From: Saprospiraceae bacterium
Lineage (GTDB): Bacteria > Bacteroidota > Bacteroidia > Chitinophagales > Saprospiraceae
Reading direction: 5' to 3'
NCBI GenBank assembly: GCA_028284395.1
Contig: JANQRV010000128.1
Span: forward strand, 1-56,955
DNA: 56,955 bases
This document shows positions 21,201 to 28,459 of this stretch, piece after piece. The stretch's first letter is position 1, and every line of letters starts with the position of its first letter. Under the pieces are notes generated by a model. That model was not told the origin of the DNA, ran no database searches, and saw only the letters and a list, made by a program, of their open reading frames with translations. The position numbers and the translations under genes were made by a program.

Positions 21201-21963
21201 AGCCAACGGAAGCACTCCATTAGAGTGGAGTTTATTTGATCCATCCACTACTACTTTAGGGACTGGGACTGGTTGTCTAGACCCCAACTTCCTCAGTCTT
21301 ATGCCAAACATCAACCAGGTGGATGGGCAGCGAATGTTTTACCAAGGTAATGTCGATATTCAAAAAGATCACCTTTATGAAGTGACCATTTGCATGCGGG
21401 TCAACAAAACAACGGCACTATCAAATCTTGCTTCCGTCCCAGCATTTGAGGTTTTCGCTTCACAAGACCCTGCCAGTATTACTAGTTTCGGCAATTGTGG
21501 CAGCGCCTGCAATCGGATCTTTAAAACCCATCGAATACTGCAGGAAGGAGAATGGATCACAATGAGGTTTAACAATTGGGTTGCCGATGCAGATTATAAC
21601 TTCATCGTTGTACAAGCAGCCAATACAACTGGCATTCAAAACAGTTTGGTAACGAGGATTGACAACATCATTATTACCGACCTCACTACTCCCACTCACC
21701 AATTGGATCTGGAAGACCAGCTTGCCATCTATCCTAACCCAACCAACGCTCTGCTGCATATTGACTTTGAATCCCCGGCCCGGGAACAATTCCGGATCAG
21801 GTTAGTCAACATATTGGGGCAACTTGTTTTGGAAAAAGAAATCCACCGCACGGAGTATCGTCAAATCATGGACCTTTCCGATTTGACAAAAGGTATCTAC
21901 TTGTTGCAGATCGTAGACGAGGAAGGTGTATTAAGACATATTGACAAGATCATTCACAACTAA
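12238..21963 (+). CDS. Giant cysteine-rich modular surface protein with HYR, PKD, beta-propeller and T9SS sorting domains
   Basis: About 3241 residues, secreted and probably surface-attached or released by T9SS. GTG at 12238 is chosen because it gives a clean signal peptide (KYLLYSIVCLLLLFPGFSLLGQ); a TTG at 12187 is the alternative. Modules by nucleotide: propeller-like region 12300-13610; cohesin-like 13670-14100; PKD 14110-14350; three HYR 14350-15100; CC-type PKD 15105-15410; SBBP-like beta-propeller 15430-16860; Cys modules with DSCC/TCCF signatures at 16870, 17590 and 19190, the first two followed by a second module type (17250, 17965); CxCG-type modules at 18320, 20180 and 20530; two HYR 18710-19180; CC-PKD 19565 and 19880; PKD 20890; CBM-like 21160-21700; T9SS type A domain from YPNPTNALLHI. 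Probable role is adhesion or matrix. No catalytic motif is seen. Confidence 0.85.
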   Translation: MKYLLYSIVCLLLLFPGFSLLGQDCEKTSSVFSATLDPSKTFIANDWGVEGLWNQDGEYVILGIKDDKNNSSKFGLFFERFGPNGNPLGANELTLPSNDYSFHQALLKTTHITEIIENGSLVGYGVAATIRRFSLDATRVVIFRLDKSGCITWIQERTVNNNPSENEIAKDIIQNENGDLIVLISSSEQTAILTEISAGGSFSQTNEYKVSNSPLLPASLAEVRSSSYQDLQYVVTGTLNNGIFLLPIEFDFDILGGQLKLIDLDANGQTPEFPQTIRSTTNEQAIVSGFRRDQNQNQTPFLINFSIAPDTDGSFAKVNFMRDYQLNNLTNNQFALDMINNDRGEIFVGGYTVVQGTEPSSFIFKTNSSGNEIWAKNYEEAGESGYFISLDNVGNDGVYGIGGKWNTLENRRAFIMRADGDGELCNCFNDISISQTQLNGSISLVQTQNLRPDWLFQFPSTDCKSINIPQRFCEQTIAVGPEIEFIIPKENIECDATSFCMDLRVKDFVRVNETSFSIEWNEDIAQYVSATTTTPSLADGSSFDVSEVANGRLGFSWKKTVDPDQGTTLIDNASIISVCFNVLDNNIGIERVSFGSSPTARKVNVVDEDNERFKSTDGFISNDCEKDCNAAYSADIVANCGEVVFINQSISTGLIQSIIWDFGDGRTSIEANPTHSYASSGDYTVELTITDSENCQDTYSEIINVSIDRDDPVINCPDAIFIECSVSRDPENTGFATATDNCGDDEISLVFRDEILVDGNCSSILKRTWIASDPSGNVGTCEQVISIVDRTGPVITNCPAPIIVNSFENSCSAQVSVPVPTVMDECNDITSFINDYTNSSDATGVYQAGVTTVTWTAMDECGNTSSCQTTIEVLDIIAPEVQCIDDITITVNAGEPGSNVSFSNPTVTDDCGATLEFSHESGSFFLCGTTTVTYFAVDAAGNTSEVCTFNVVIQCSDASCCISQAAFDSKVDPGFNYVVDNNAVYLIPLALDGCNEVLYDWGDGFTSSALSGLSRPTHEYVFPGEYTICAQIQEIDENNEACFQEVVCIDICIAFETCEDPPLTNTRALAYGSPTFEEGKDITIGPNGDIYMTGTFSGTTDFGGIVRNTFGNKDIYIAKFDGETGAPLWVTQAGGLSDENPKDIKVDANGNIFIAGSFNSRNITFYSNPEAGGPAQTLTNDNIICNNDAGGCKSDAFLAKYDPNGSLLWVWGYGEQENDCISGISIDSEGNLVTTGYFSLDVDFDPGVEEFKMVGGTRDIFVAKYTNDGLFQWAFRVGSTTTTLLDEGTSVTTDPNDNIYITGYFSGDNVDFDPADGLETLLSAGTSQDIFVARYDKEGDLTWAYDIGNSTANRVNIGRSIIYENDRLYLIGEFSGTGATDFDPRGSSSDENLFAATDRDVFVASYRNSFSMDWAFNLAADGMGTDLALNSDGELLITGTFANSFVDFDPVDNQNELLGNSGSTDIFLGKYTSDGDYLSAINISSSNSEIAWGVAADQDGNTYITGGFNDQGLLIDPNGDAGILSNNGSSDIFWGIYRCICPPAEECRTNCDFITVDYEFTDNTQDSCCFNLLIDNSATNYFSGVRLTSIGAVEIQSATVLDNTWGFTNTTSDTLRIEPNAEFVADGQLIPVTFCLGAYQTQTQEIQVELFNANTVVCSDTLTFNCEPTSIPQCIEITSEIASCDGDDLIFEIDWINTASFDISSITLAELSLDQVEYTPVDFQYDPVIQNDNGTTKGTAVFRFQNLESDDNLCFQIIAEDASGQSICASGVVCPPTFSQACNACESVESIISAERDLSGNTCCFSIDLVNEFRGDAFRSIRTDLLGNLQFKYQQTASDWIFTSNAGLDTATWNPINNSPISLDTTRSKINFCVTGFNPAGENLAVINWLDAGEEVVCQDTFTLSCADPIADRCINVVEDNIICSPANDHELNMVVENQSGFDAQRIIIDNFYASSAAITFEPGGPINEEIAILNNTSFTVPTITIKNGQAGDTICFDMSLFDGLGATTQQGCYTEEICYILPDCTNCSCQPWQSLTISDPNNQWTPFEDIQCGGAAITLPLCNYQFCIDGQFACSGNDCTEGFNWVLTKQGNPVPVVTDTIAGTALSNCFDLSPGAFPVGFSGPGMYELQIHSECGINQCERCVLLIEIVCDVNCAPEIVCPDDIHLDCFGAIDLPTPTFTDTCGNRSFSCSRDDLMPLTDPFLRDTTCITCIVLNSNGLQDTCTYKVIVDNPDPLTIQCPSDVRIELPLGDLSSTVTFPDPVISNDCNVVWSCDYQSGDMFNCGITTVTCTAIDTLLQDTTTCSFDVELVCKRISDCDSLLVDYTRDTSEPDSCCYFVSLNNDFEADRYLGVRVKTTAPTIISSLSPLGGWTASKEAMGESYRLTPPQMFIPKGDLGRVFRICTDGFTTIPHGVELEWLEEISGDLTPLCPTVMNFDCDTVKCCVGLDEFIARTSAATINAQYEECKVTVTAVGLGPCDQIFYDWDGDGRTLEGPYSNGESVVHVYNQPGEYEVCYSINEVNRKGETCWEPQTGCLEQKVTCNNICCIDEGDFQQRVNSGFTYLIDNCRLTVTPNELNECNRVRWSWGDGSPQSDETIGNADSFHFFDGPGTFEVCMIVEEYDENGQICYSETRSCLEFEINCQPTCLCGVFENIKFGQSMQDLVCGADPIELDCPQQDIDFNLLADFGCMGNCTAAEVLIEIFRDGNMINTATVPLNGNTLDAAIAYSLLKVPGNYTIVMSSNCGGRECNCELKFIVPQECDCECGEFRGLIIDQEGTEFIPECDGEPIEIASCMGEDLNVKGFYQCEGSACTDNAIIWTLTMPSGTVISNELPAGNFQLNFNSELITEVGDYTIELRTNCGVNTCSCTLIWTQPFCEPCPCPAESPSLSIDAACNKVTFGFGGLEDCDHINVDFGDDSGEVLEAGEVITHWYEEIGTYTVRYFVERMESTGLTCSIVDSATVTIDCMQPGLIDGNIVRNSGFQEANGSTPLEWSLFDPSTTTLGTGTGCLDPNFLSLMPNINQVDGQRMFYQGNVDIQKDHLYEVTICMRVNKTTALSNLASVPAFEVFASQDPASITSFGNCGSACNRIFKTHRILQEGEWITMRFNNWVADADYNFIVVQAANTTGIQNSLVTRIDNIIITDLTTPTHQLDLEDQLAIYPNPTNALLHIDFESPAREQFRIRLVNILGQLVLEKEIHRTEYRQIMDLSDLTKGIYLLQIVDEEGVLRHIDKIIHN

Positions 21964-22045
21964 GAGCGTTTTGAAATGATGATCACGTATTCAAACTGTT
22001 GCTTTTGCTGCGATTTTTTGTTAAAAACAGTATAATCAACCTTCC

Positions 22046-22089
22046 ATAAAAAAACCCTTTCTCCGCATAACGGGGAAAGGGTTTTTTAT
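22046..22089. terminator. Strong bidirectional intrinsic terminator
   Basis: An A-tract, then CCCTTTCTCCG (22055-22065), loop CATAA, then CGGGGAAAGGG (22071-22081) and a T6 tract: an 11-bp stem with one G-T pair, flanked by A-run and T-run so that it works on both strands. It lies between the ends of the giant surface protein gene (plus) and rplI (minus). Confidence 0.88.
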
Positions 22090-22108
22090 TCCAAAGTACC
22101 GTAATTAT

Positions 22109-22555
22109 CTATTCCGATACAACTTCGAAACTTACGGAATTTTCTACTTCGGGATGTAGATTCAATTTAGCTACATAAGTACCTAAAGTCTTAATCTCTT
22201 CCGGCAATTCGATCTTCCGACGTTCTACCTCGATGCCAAATTGTTCTTTGATTGCATTGGCAATCTGAACATTCGTAACACTACCGAAAATCTTACCACT
22301 CTGCCCTGCCTTGGCACCGATCTTCAGCACCTGATCTTTCATCTTTTCGGCAATTTCCTGGAATTCAGCCAACCGAGCAGCGACCGCCTCTTCTTCTTTC
22401 CGGATGATTTCATCCAGTTTAGCCATATTAGGTTTATTGGCTACAATAGCCATACCTTTGGGGATGAGGAAGTTACGAGCGTAGCCATCCTTTACACTTA
22501 CAACGGTGTGCTTATCCCCAACTTTATCGATATCTTTTAATAATATGATGTCCAT
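22109..22555 (-). CDS. rplI: Large ribosomal subunit protein bL9
   Basis: A 148-residue protein of the 50S subunit that binds 23S rRNA near the L1 stalk and supports reading-frame maintenance. It has the conserved N-terminal signature MDIILLKDIDKVG and GYARNFLIPKGMA, the long connecting helix (about 40-75) and the C-terminal domain (FGSVTNVQIA). Length is normal. It is the last gene of rpsF-rpsR-rplI, 31 bases after rpsR. Confidence 0.97.
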   Translation of the reverse strand: MDIILLKDIDKVGDKHTVVSVKDGYARNFLIPKGMAIVANKPNMAKLDEIIRKEEEAVAARLAEFQEIAEKMKDQVLKIGAKAGQSGKIFGSVTNVQIANAIKEQFGIEVERRKIELPEEIKTLGTYVAKLNLHPEVENSVSFEVVSE

Positions 22556-22586
22556 CTTGAATCCTTTTAACGATTTACAATCGTAA

Positions 22587-22856
22587 CTACTTCAATAAAT
22601 CCGTTACGTAAGGCAGAATCGCCAGATGACGAGCCCGCTTTACAGCAGTAGCCACTTTTCTTTGATACTTAAGAGAATTGCCCGTGATGCGACGTGGAAG
22701 AATTTTTCCCTGTCCATTTACGAATTGTTTAAGGAAATCAGGATCCTTGTAATCGATGTGCTTAATACCAAATTTACGGAATCGGCAATACTTTGCTCTC
22801 TTTTGTCCGATATTCGGATTACTCAAGAATTTGATATCATCTCTTTTATTTGCCAT
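22587..22856 (-). CDS. rpsR: Small ribosomal subunit protein bS18
   Basis: An 89-residue 30S platform protein that pairs with bS6. The core [20 protein letters not shown] and the conserved motif [19 protein letters not shown] identify it. It sits between rpsF (34-base gap) and rplI in the order usual for bacteria, so it is expected to be translated with them from one mRNA. Confidence 0.97.
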   Translation of the reverse strand: MANKRDDIKFLSNPNIGQKRAKYCRFRKFGIKHIDYKDPDFLKQFVNGQGKILPRRITGNSLKYQRKVATAVKRARHLAILPYVTDLLK

Positions 22857-22890
22857 AAAGAACTTTTTTTAATGAATTTAGAAAAACGAT

Positions 22891-23400
22891 TTACTCTTCC
22901 TCACTGGTATTGGTGGTTTCCACTACCGGAGCGGGAGTTGGAGCAGGGGTAGGAGTTGGAGCAGGCTTAGGTGCCGGGGCCTGTCTTTTGGAAGGCCTGG
23001 ACTTACGTTGCTCTCTTTCCTTTTCCCGATCGGGTTTTTCCTTTTTCTTAGTACGACCGATCAAACCTTTACGTTTGTCGTCATTGTACTTAACGCCATA
23101 CTTATCCAGTTTAATGGTAAGAAAGCGCATGATTCTTTCATCTCGGCGAAGTGCTAATTCGAGTTTGCTAATCAATTCTGCTTCAGGAGCTTGAAACTCG
23201 ATGCAATAATAAACGCCGGAAGTTCTTTTGTTGATAGCGTAGGCTAATTGTTTTAGCCCCATTTCATCCACATGTACGATCTGACATCCCTCATTCTTAA
23301 GGTGATCGACATATGTCTGAGCTGTCGCACTAATTTCTTCCCCCGACAGCACAGGGTCTACGATAAAAGTTACTTCGAACTGTTTCATTGGATCAGACAT
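22891..23400 (-). CDS. rpsF: Small ribosomal subunit protein bS6 with long Pro/Ala/Lys tail
   Basis: 30S platform protein and partner of bS18. Residues 5-110 form the bS6 fold (MKQFEVTFIVDPVLSG start, LAYAINKRTSGVYYCIEF core). The start at 23400 adds four residues before the usual MKQ start at 23388; both are possible. The protein has 169 residues against roughly 95-135 in most bacteria: residues from about 118 form a basic stretch (KKEKPDREKEREQRKSRPSKR), a proline-alanine repeat (APAPKPAPTPTPAPTP) and an acidic end. Such a tail is probably disordered and may touch RNA. It is the first gene of rpsF-rpsR-rplI and has its own promoter. Confidence 0.95.
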   Translation of the reverse strand: MSDPMKQFEVTFIVDPVLSGEEISATAQTYVDHLKNEGCQIVHVDEMGLKQLAYAINKRTSGVYYCIEFQAPEAELISKLELALRRDERIMRFLTIKLDKYGVKYNDDKRKGLIGRTKKKEKPDREKEREQRKSRPSKRQAPAPKPAPTPTPAPTPAPVVETTNTSEEE

Positions 23401-23425
23401 ATTAAATGTTGTTAAAAAGCGGACG

Positions 23426-23456
23426 CAAAGATAATTAAATATTCAGGTATTGCAAA
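23426..23456 (-). promoter_or_regulatory. Near-ideal Bacteroidetes promoter of the rpsF operon
   Basis: On the minus strand TTTG (23456-23453), exactly 19 bases, then TATCTTTG (23433-23426). This fits TTTG-N19-TAnnTTTG perfectly. The start would be near 23419, giving a leader of about 18-30 bases to rpsF. It separates the ribosomal genes from parE upstream. Confidence 0.75.
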
Positions 23457-23475
23457 CTCTCCTAATTGTCCGTTT

Positions 23476-25392
23476 TTAAGCAGCTGATTTTACCTTAGCT
23501 TCTTCCTCTTTATCCGCACTCTCTTCTTCCACCTCATCTTTCTCGACTTTTAGGTTGTCGATGATGAATTCCTGCCGGGAAGGTGTATTCTTACCCATAT
23601 AGTAGGTCAGTAGGTTCTTAATCTCGGTATCTTCGTTCATAATGACCGGCTCCAATCGAATGTCTTCGCCAATGAAATCACCAAATTCATCCGGGGAGAT
23701 CTCACCTAGTCCTTTAAATCGAGTAACTTCCGGTTTGCCGCGCAATTTATTCATCGCATCGAGCTTTTCACGTTCGCTGTAACAATAAATGGTTTCTTTC
23801 TTATCGCGGACCCGGAAGAGTGGAGTCTCGAGAATAAACAGATGCCCATTCCGGACTAAGTCGGGAAAAAATTGTAGAAAAAAAGTAAGCAATAACAACC
23901 GAATGTGCATGCCATCTACATCCGCATCAGTAGCTATCACTACACGGTTAAATCGCAAATCGTCCAATGTGTCCTCAATATTGAGTGCGTGTTGCAAAAG
24001 ATTGAACTCTTCATTTTCATACACTACTTTTTTAGTCAGTCCGAAACAATTGAGCGGTTTCCCCCGCAACGAGAAAACAGCCTGGGTCTGGACGTTGCGG
24101 GCCTTTGTAATGGAACCACTGGCCGAATCCCCTTCGGTAATGAAGATGGTTGTTCCTTTCCGAAGTTCTTCATCTACTTTTCTGCTACTATCGCTGTAGT
24201 GGACTCGGCAGTCCCGCAGCTTTTTATTGTGGATATTGGCCTTCTTTGCCTTATCACGGGCCAGTTTTTTGATCCCGGCAATTTCTTCGCGTTCCCTTTT
24301 AGACTGTAGGATTCGCTTTTCAATAGCCTTGACCACTTCCTCATTGCGATGAAGGAAGTTATCCAGTTTATTCTTGACAAAATTGACAATGAAAGTCCGT
24401 ACCGTAGGCCCCTCCGGTCCCATATCAGTCGAACCCAATTTAGTTTTCGTTTGTGACTCAAAAACTGGCTCCTGAATCCGAACACTGATCGCTGCAACGA
24501 TGGAAGCCAATATATCCCGTCGGTCGTAGTTTTTCTTTCCAAAAAAATCTTGAATGGTTTTCACCACGGCCTCTTTAAAAGCATTCAAGTGAGTACCACC
24601 TTGCGTTGTATTTTGACCGTTTACAAAGGAATAGTATTGTTCGCCGTACTGGTTACCGTGCGATAGTGCTATTTCTATATCCCCTTCATTGTCCTTCATG
24701 TGAATGACAGGGTATCGTAAATTTTCAGCATTATTTGTCTTGCGGTTTAAGAGGTCGAGCAAACCATTTTTGGAAAAATAGGATTGCCCGTTGAAGTGTA
24801 AACGTAGGCCAGCATTGAGGTAGGCATAGTTCCAAAGTTGATTTTCCAGGTACTCCGGGCGGTATTTATACTTCTTGAAAACAGTATCATCAGGACGAAA
24901 TTCGATCAAGGTACCATTGTCTTCCTCACTATTTTTCACCCTGTGGTCCTTAATTAGATTGCCTTTTTCAAATTCAGCAATTTTGGTTTTCCCATCTCGA
25001 ATGGCCTGCACCTTAAAATAATTGGAAAGGGCGTTCACCGCTTTGGTACCGACTCCGTTCAAACCCACTGATTTTTTGAATGCTTTCGAGTCATACTTAC
25101 CACCTGTATTTATTTTGGATACACAGTCGATTACCTTTCCAAGGGGAATTCCACGACCGTAATCCCGAATGGATACCGTACCTTCTTGAATTTTCAACTC
25201 CACCTTTTTTCCAAAGCCCATTACAAACTCATCGATCGAGTTGTCAATAACTTCCTTGATCAATACATAGATGCCGTCGTCGGCAGCTGATCCATCTCCC
25301 AATTTCCCGATGTACATACCAGGACGCATACGAATGTGCTCCCGCCAATCCAGCGAACGGATGTTATCTTCAGTATAAGTAACTTTTGCCAT
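23476..25392 (-). CDS. parE: DNA topoisomerase IV subunit B (type IIA, GyrB/ParE family)
   Basis: ATPase subunit of the type IIA topoisomerase that decatenates daughter chromosomes. Its 638 residues have the GHKL ATPase motifs ([31 protein letters not shown]), a transducer domain, and TOPRIM motifs EGDSASGS and DADVDGMHI. The EGDSASGS form and the short length point to ParE more than GyrB. The C-terminus is Lys/Glu-rich. The A subunit gene, often next to parE, is not in this window. It lies just upstream of rpsF on the same strand with a 75-base gap, but rpsF has its own promoter. Confidence 0.88.
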   Translation of the reverse strand: MAKVTYTEDNIRSLDWREHIRMRPGMYIGKLGDGSAADDGIYVLIKEVIDNSIDEFVMGFGKKVELKIQEGTVSIRDYGRGIPLGKVIDCVSKINTGGKYDSKAFKKSVGLNGVGTKAVNALSNYFKVQAIRDGKTKIAEFEKGNLIKDHRVKNSEEDNGTLIEFRPDDTVFKKYKYRPEYLENQLWNYAYLNAGLRLHFNGQSYFSKNGLLDLLNRKTNNAENLRYPVIHMKDNEGDIEIALSHGNQYGEQYYSFVNGQNTTQGGTHLNAFKEAVVKTIQDFFGKKNYDRRDILASIVAAISVRIQEPVFESQTKTKLGSTDMGPEGPTVRTFIVNFVKNKLDNFLHRNEEVVKAIEKRILQSKREREEIAGIKKLARDKAKKANIHNKKLRDCRVHYSDSSRKVDEELRKGTTIFITEGDSASGSITKARNVQTQAVFSLRGKPLNCFGLTKKVVYENEEFNLLQHALNIEDTLDDLRFNRVVIATDADVDGMHIRLLLLTFFLQFFPDLVRNGHLFILETPLFRVRDKKETIYCYSEREKLDAMNKLRGKPEVTRFKGLGEISPDEFGDFIGEDIRLEPVIMNEDTEIKNLLTYYMGKNTPSRQEFIIDNLKVEKDEVEEESADKEEEAKVKSAA

Positions 25393-25456
25393 CTATTTTT
25401 GAAGTATTATGTATGTGGTTATCTAAAAATCTATTATTTGCCGCAGAGTCATTAAC

Positions 25457-25464
25457 CAAACTTA
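25457..25464 (-). promoter_or_regulatory. Possible parE -7 promoter element
   Basis: The minus strand reads TAAGTTTG, matching TAnnTTTG, about 65 bases before the parE start. A TTTG lies 16 bases upstream (25484-25481), shorter than the usual 19, so this is tentative. Confidence 0.3.
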
Positions 25465-25546
25465 GTAGGGGGCTCCTTTCCAAATTTGTCTTTTTGATTG
25501 TTAAATTGCAAACTCAAATGTACAATTTTAGCCAAAAAAACACAAA

Positions 25547-26896
25547 TTGTTTTCACGCCGAGCAATAACGAACTATTTATTCAAACCCATCGATGCGGCT
25601 TCCGTAGGCGTTTTCAGGATTGCATTTGGACTGCTTGGTTTTTTAGATATACTAAACACTTATATCTATTATCACTTACGGATAGATGCTTACAATCCTC
25701 AAAAGTTTCAGTTCCCCTATATTGGTTTCGAATGGGTCCGAGTCTTTCCCGAACCATTCATGACCACTTTTCTGGTAATTATGATGACCGCCGCCATTTG
25801 TATAATGCTCGGGCTAAGGTATCGAATTGCAGCCACAATTTTTGCTTCGTGTTTCACTTACCTGTTCTTAATTGAAAAAGCGCATTATCTCAATCATGGT
25901 TATTTATTTTGTTGGCTGAGTTGGATCATGGTGCTTTTACCAGCCAATGTAATTTATAGTATCGATGCGCTAAGGAACCCGGCAATTCGACATAACCGGA
26001 TCCCCTACTACAGTTTATTTGTCTTACAATTTCTGATGGCAGTCGTTTACTTTTTTGGCGGAGTTGCCAAACTCAATACAGATTGGCTACAAGCCATTCC
26101 GTTGGTATATTGGCTGGACAACAAGGCTGACATTCCATTAGTAGGCTCACTCCTGGCACATGAGATGACCCCTTGGCTGATGAGTTACGGTGGACTGTTT
26201 TTCGACTTGGGCATCGTGTTCCTTCTACTGAATCGAAAGACCAGAACCTTCGGCTTCTCATTAGCCATATTTTTCCACACCCTGAACGCCATCGTCTTCA
26301 ATATTGGCATTTTTCCTTATTTATCATTGGCTTTAACCGCTCTATTTTTCCCCCCCGACTATCCACGATCTCTTCTCAATCGATGGAGTCGGGAAACGAA
26401 AACTCCGAACACAGATCGCCGGTTTTACCCGCCTTCGGCTGCCAGACGACTCACCGTATCAAGTTTATTGTTGGCCCTCATAGCCGTCCATCTATTTTTA
26501 CCACTCCGTCACCACCTGTTTAAAGGAGACGTTGCCTGGAATGAACATGGCCATCGATATGCCTGGCGGATGATGTTGCGCTCCAAACAGGGACAGGGGC
26601 TATTTATAACGGAGGACCGGCAGACAGGGGAGAAGAATAGAATCAGAACAATGGATTATCTGACGGCGAAACAGACACAAAAGATGATGACCCACCCGGA
26701 TATGATCTTACAATTTGCCCACTACCTTCGAGAGCGCGCAGCTGCTGAAGGTCGAGACGTTGCTGTTTACGCCGACTTAAAAGTAAGTCTGAACGGTAGA
26801 AAAGCAATTCGGTTTGTAGATCCCGCTGCCAATCTGGCGGATATGAAGTGGAATTTTTTCAAAACGCCAGACTGGATCGTTCCCATCGGTCGTTAG
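25547..26896 (+). CDS. Vitamin K-dependent gamma-carboxylase homologue (HTTM family)
   Basis: A 449-residue integral membrane protein. Residues 1-300 hold several membrane segments of the HTTM domain, with YLNHGYL (H117) and GVAKLNTDWLQ (K175); the latter corresponds to the catalytic-lysine segment KKLDADW of human GGCX. The non-membrane C-terminus (about 310-449) also resembles GGCX, with YAWRMMLRSK, PDMILQFAHYL and VSLNGRKAIRFVDP in the same order. The animal enzyme uses vitamin K hydroquinone, CO2 and O2 to carboxylate glutamates; the bacterial substrate is unknown. Translation starts at TTG: an in-frame stop at 25529 and lack of any ATG before codon 72 force this. parE lies divergently upstream. 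Confidence 0.85.
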   Translation: MFSRRAITNYLFKPIDAASVGVFRIAFGLLGFLDILNTYIYYHLRIDAYNPQKFQFPYIGFEWVRVFPEPFMTTFLVIMMTAAICIMLGLRYRIAATIFASCFTYLFLIEKAHYLNHGYLFCWLSWIMVLLPANVIYSIDALRNPAIRHNRIPYYSLFVLQFLMAVVYFFGGVAKLNTDWLQAIPLVYWLDNKADIPLVGSLLAHEMTPWLMSYGGLFFDLGIVFLLLNRKTRTFGFSLAIFFHTLNAIVFNIGIFPYLSLALTALFFPPDYPRSLLNRWSRETKTPNTDRRFYPPSAARRLTVSSLLLALIAVHLFLPLRHHLFKGDVAWNEHGHRYAWRMMLRSKQGQGLFITEDRQTGEKNRIRTMDYLTAKQTQKMMTHPDMILQFAHYLRERAAAEGRDVAVYADLKVSLNGRKAIRFVDPAANLADMKWNFFKTPDWIVPIGR

Positions 26897-26963
26897 TCGA
26901 ATACATTTGGCCGTCTCACAAAATTTTGATTAATTGTACCAAACGCGCAAATAATCTTATTAC

Positions 26964-28445
26964 ATGGCCATTCGTCTAATGTTCTTGCTGGCTTTTCTTT
27001 GTGCCAATCCGTCGATTTCCCACTGTCAAGAAGAGCTCTCTTCCGTATTGAATGAAATCATCAACGATCCTGACCTACGGCATGCAGGAATTGGTATTAG
27101 TATAATCGATACGGAGACCGGACAGCAGATTGCAGCACATCAGCCGCAATTATCCCTAGTTCCTGCTTCTACCTTAAAAGTTCTGACAACTGCTACTGCA
27201 TTGGCGATTCTAGGGTCAGACTATCAGTTTAAAACGGAAATCCTTCGGACCGGACAATTGGATCGCGAGGGGACGCTCAATGGGCATCTCATCATTCGGG
27301 GTTTTGGCGATCCAACCTTAGGATCAGATCAAATGAGTGGTGTTGCAGATCTCGAAGAAATTATGGAACGGTTCCGGTTGGCGATTCAGCGCGAGGGCAT
27401 TAGGAAAATAAATGGATACATCATCGTCGACGAATCGTTTTTCGATGCCGCAATCAATGCTGAAAGTTGGCCATGGAATGATCTTGGAAATTACTATGCT
27501 TCCGGTGCATGGGGGCTGAACATTCATGAAAACCTGTACTATCTTAAGTTCAGACAAAAACCGGAGCTGAATTCAAACCCCTCAATTGCCTCCATCCAAC
27601 CTCGGATTCCCGGTTTACAGTTTCGAAACCACTTGGAATCAGCAGGTAAAGGCACCGGTGATAATGCCTATATTTTCGGCGCTCCATATACCTTCCTCAG
27701 ATACATCCGAGGTACGATTCCAGTAGGCACTCAACTCTTCACCATCAAAGGGTCCATTCCCAATCCTCCTTTATTTGCTGCGCAATATTTCTTACAGAAG
27801 CTCGAAGAAATTGGGATTCGATCAAGCCTCGGCAGTACGACCATACACGAGTACAACAGTCAATCGGATGCCGCACCGCTTGAACTTAATACTGAGAAAC
27901 TACTTTATCGACATCTTTCGCCCAAACTACAGGACATTGTCAATCGAGCGAATGGAAAAAGCATCAACCTCTACTGTGAAAGTATGCTGAAGACTTTGGG
28001 AAAAACCAGGAATGAGGCGGGCTCGATCGCTTCCGGACTTCAGGTGATCCGCTCTTATTGGGCAGAAAGAGGCCTAGACTTCTCCGGCTGTTATTTGGAA
28101 GACGGCAGTGGATTATCGCCCCGAAATGCCGTGACACCTGCTTTTTTGGCCAGATTATTGTTTAAAATCAGCGAAGACCCAACGCTTGAAAAGGCCTTTT
28201 CCGCTTCATTACCCGTTGCGGGTGTTTCCGGAACATTGCGATCTTGGTTACGGAATTCTCCTGCCCAAGGTAAAATTTTTGCTAAGAGCGGAACCATGGA
28301 GCGTGTCCGAGCATTTACAGGATATGTCACTACGATAAGGGGGCAACGCAGGGCGTTTGCCATCATAATTAATAACTATGAAGGGAGTAGTACCACCATA
28401 AAACGCAAATTGGAACGACTTATGCTGCATATTTACAAATACTAA
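26964..28445 (+). CDS. dacB: D-alanyl-D-alanine carboxypeptidase/endopeptidase, PBP4 (DacB, family S13)
   Basis: Periplasmic penicillin-binding protein that trims or cuts peptidoglycan cross-links. It has 493 residues with a signal peptide (about 1-21, ending SHC-Q). The active-site motifs are SxxK at S69-K72 (PASTLK), SxN in KSINLYCES and KSG in FAKSGTMERVRAFTGY, the S13 pattern. Length is typical. It begins 67 bases after the carboxylase homologue and is followed after 14 bases by the lipoprotein methyltransferase, so at least the latter two are likely co-transcribed. Confidence 0.92.
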   Translation: MAIRLMFLLAFLCANPSISHCQEELSSVLNEIINDPDLRHAGIGISIIDTETGQQIAAHQPQLSLVPASTLKVLTTATALAILGSDYQFKTEILRTGQLDREGTLNGHLIIRGFGDPTLGSDQMSGVADLEEIMERFRLAIQREGIRKINGYIIVDESFFDAAINAESWPWNDLGNYYASGAWGLNIHENLYYLKFRQKPELNSNPSIASIQPRIPGLQFRNHLESAGKGTGDNAYIFGAPYTFLRYIRGTIPVGTQLFTIKGSIPNPPLFAAQYFLQKLEEIGIRSSLGSTTIHEYNSQSDAAPLELNTEKLLYRHLSPKLQDIVNRANGKSINLYCESMLKTLGKTRNEAGSIASGLQVIRSYWAERGLDFSGCYLEDGSGLSPRNAVTPAFLARLLFKISEDPTLEKAFSASLPVAGVSGTLRSWLRNSPAQGKIFAKSGTMERVRAFTGYVTTIRGQRRAFAIIINNYEGSSTTIKRKLERLMLHIYKY

Positions 28446-28459
28446 AACGAGAATCTCTA

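Noticed and set aside
12238..21963. Giant gene as a secreted enzyme
   Set aside because: No catalytic motif seen; all recognisable modules are structural, adhesive or sorting domains.
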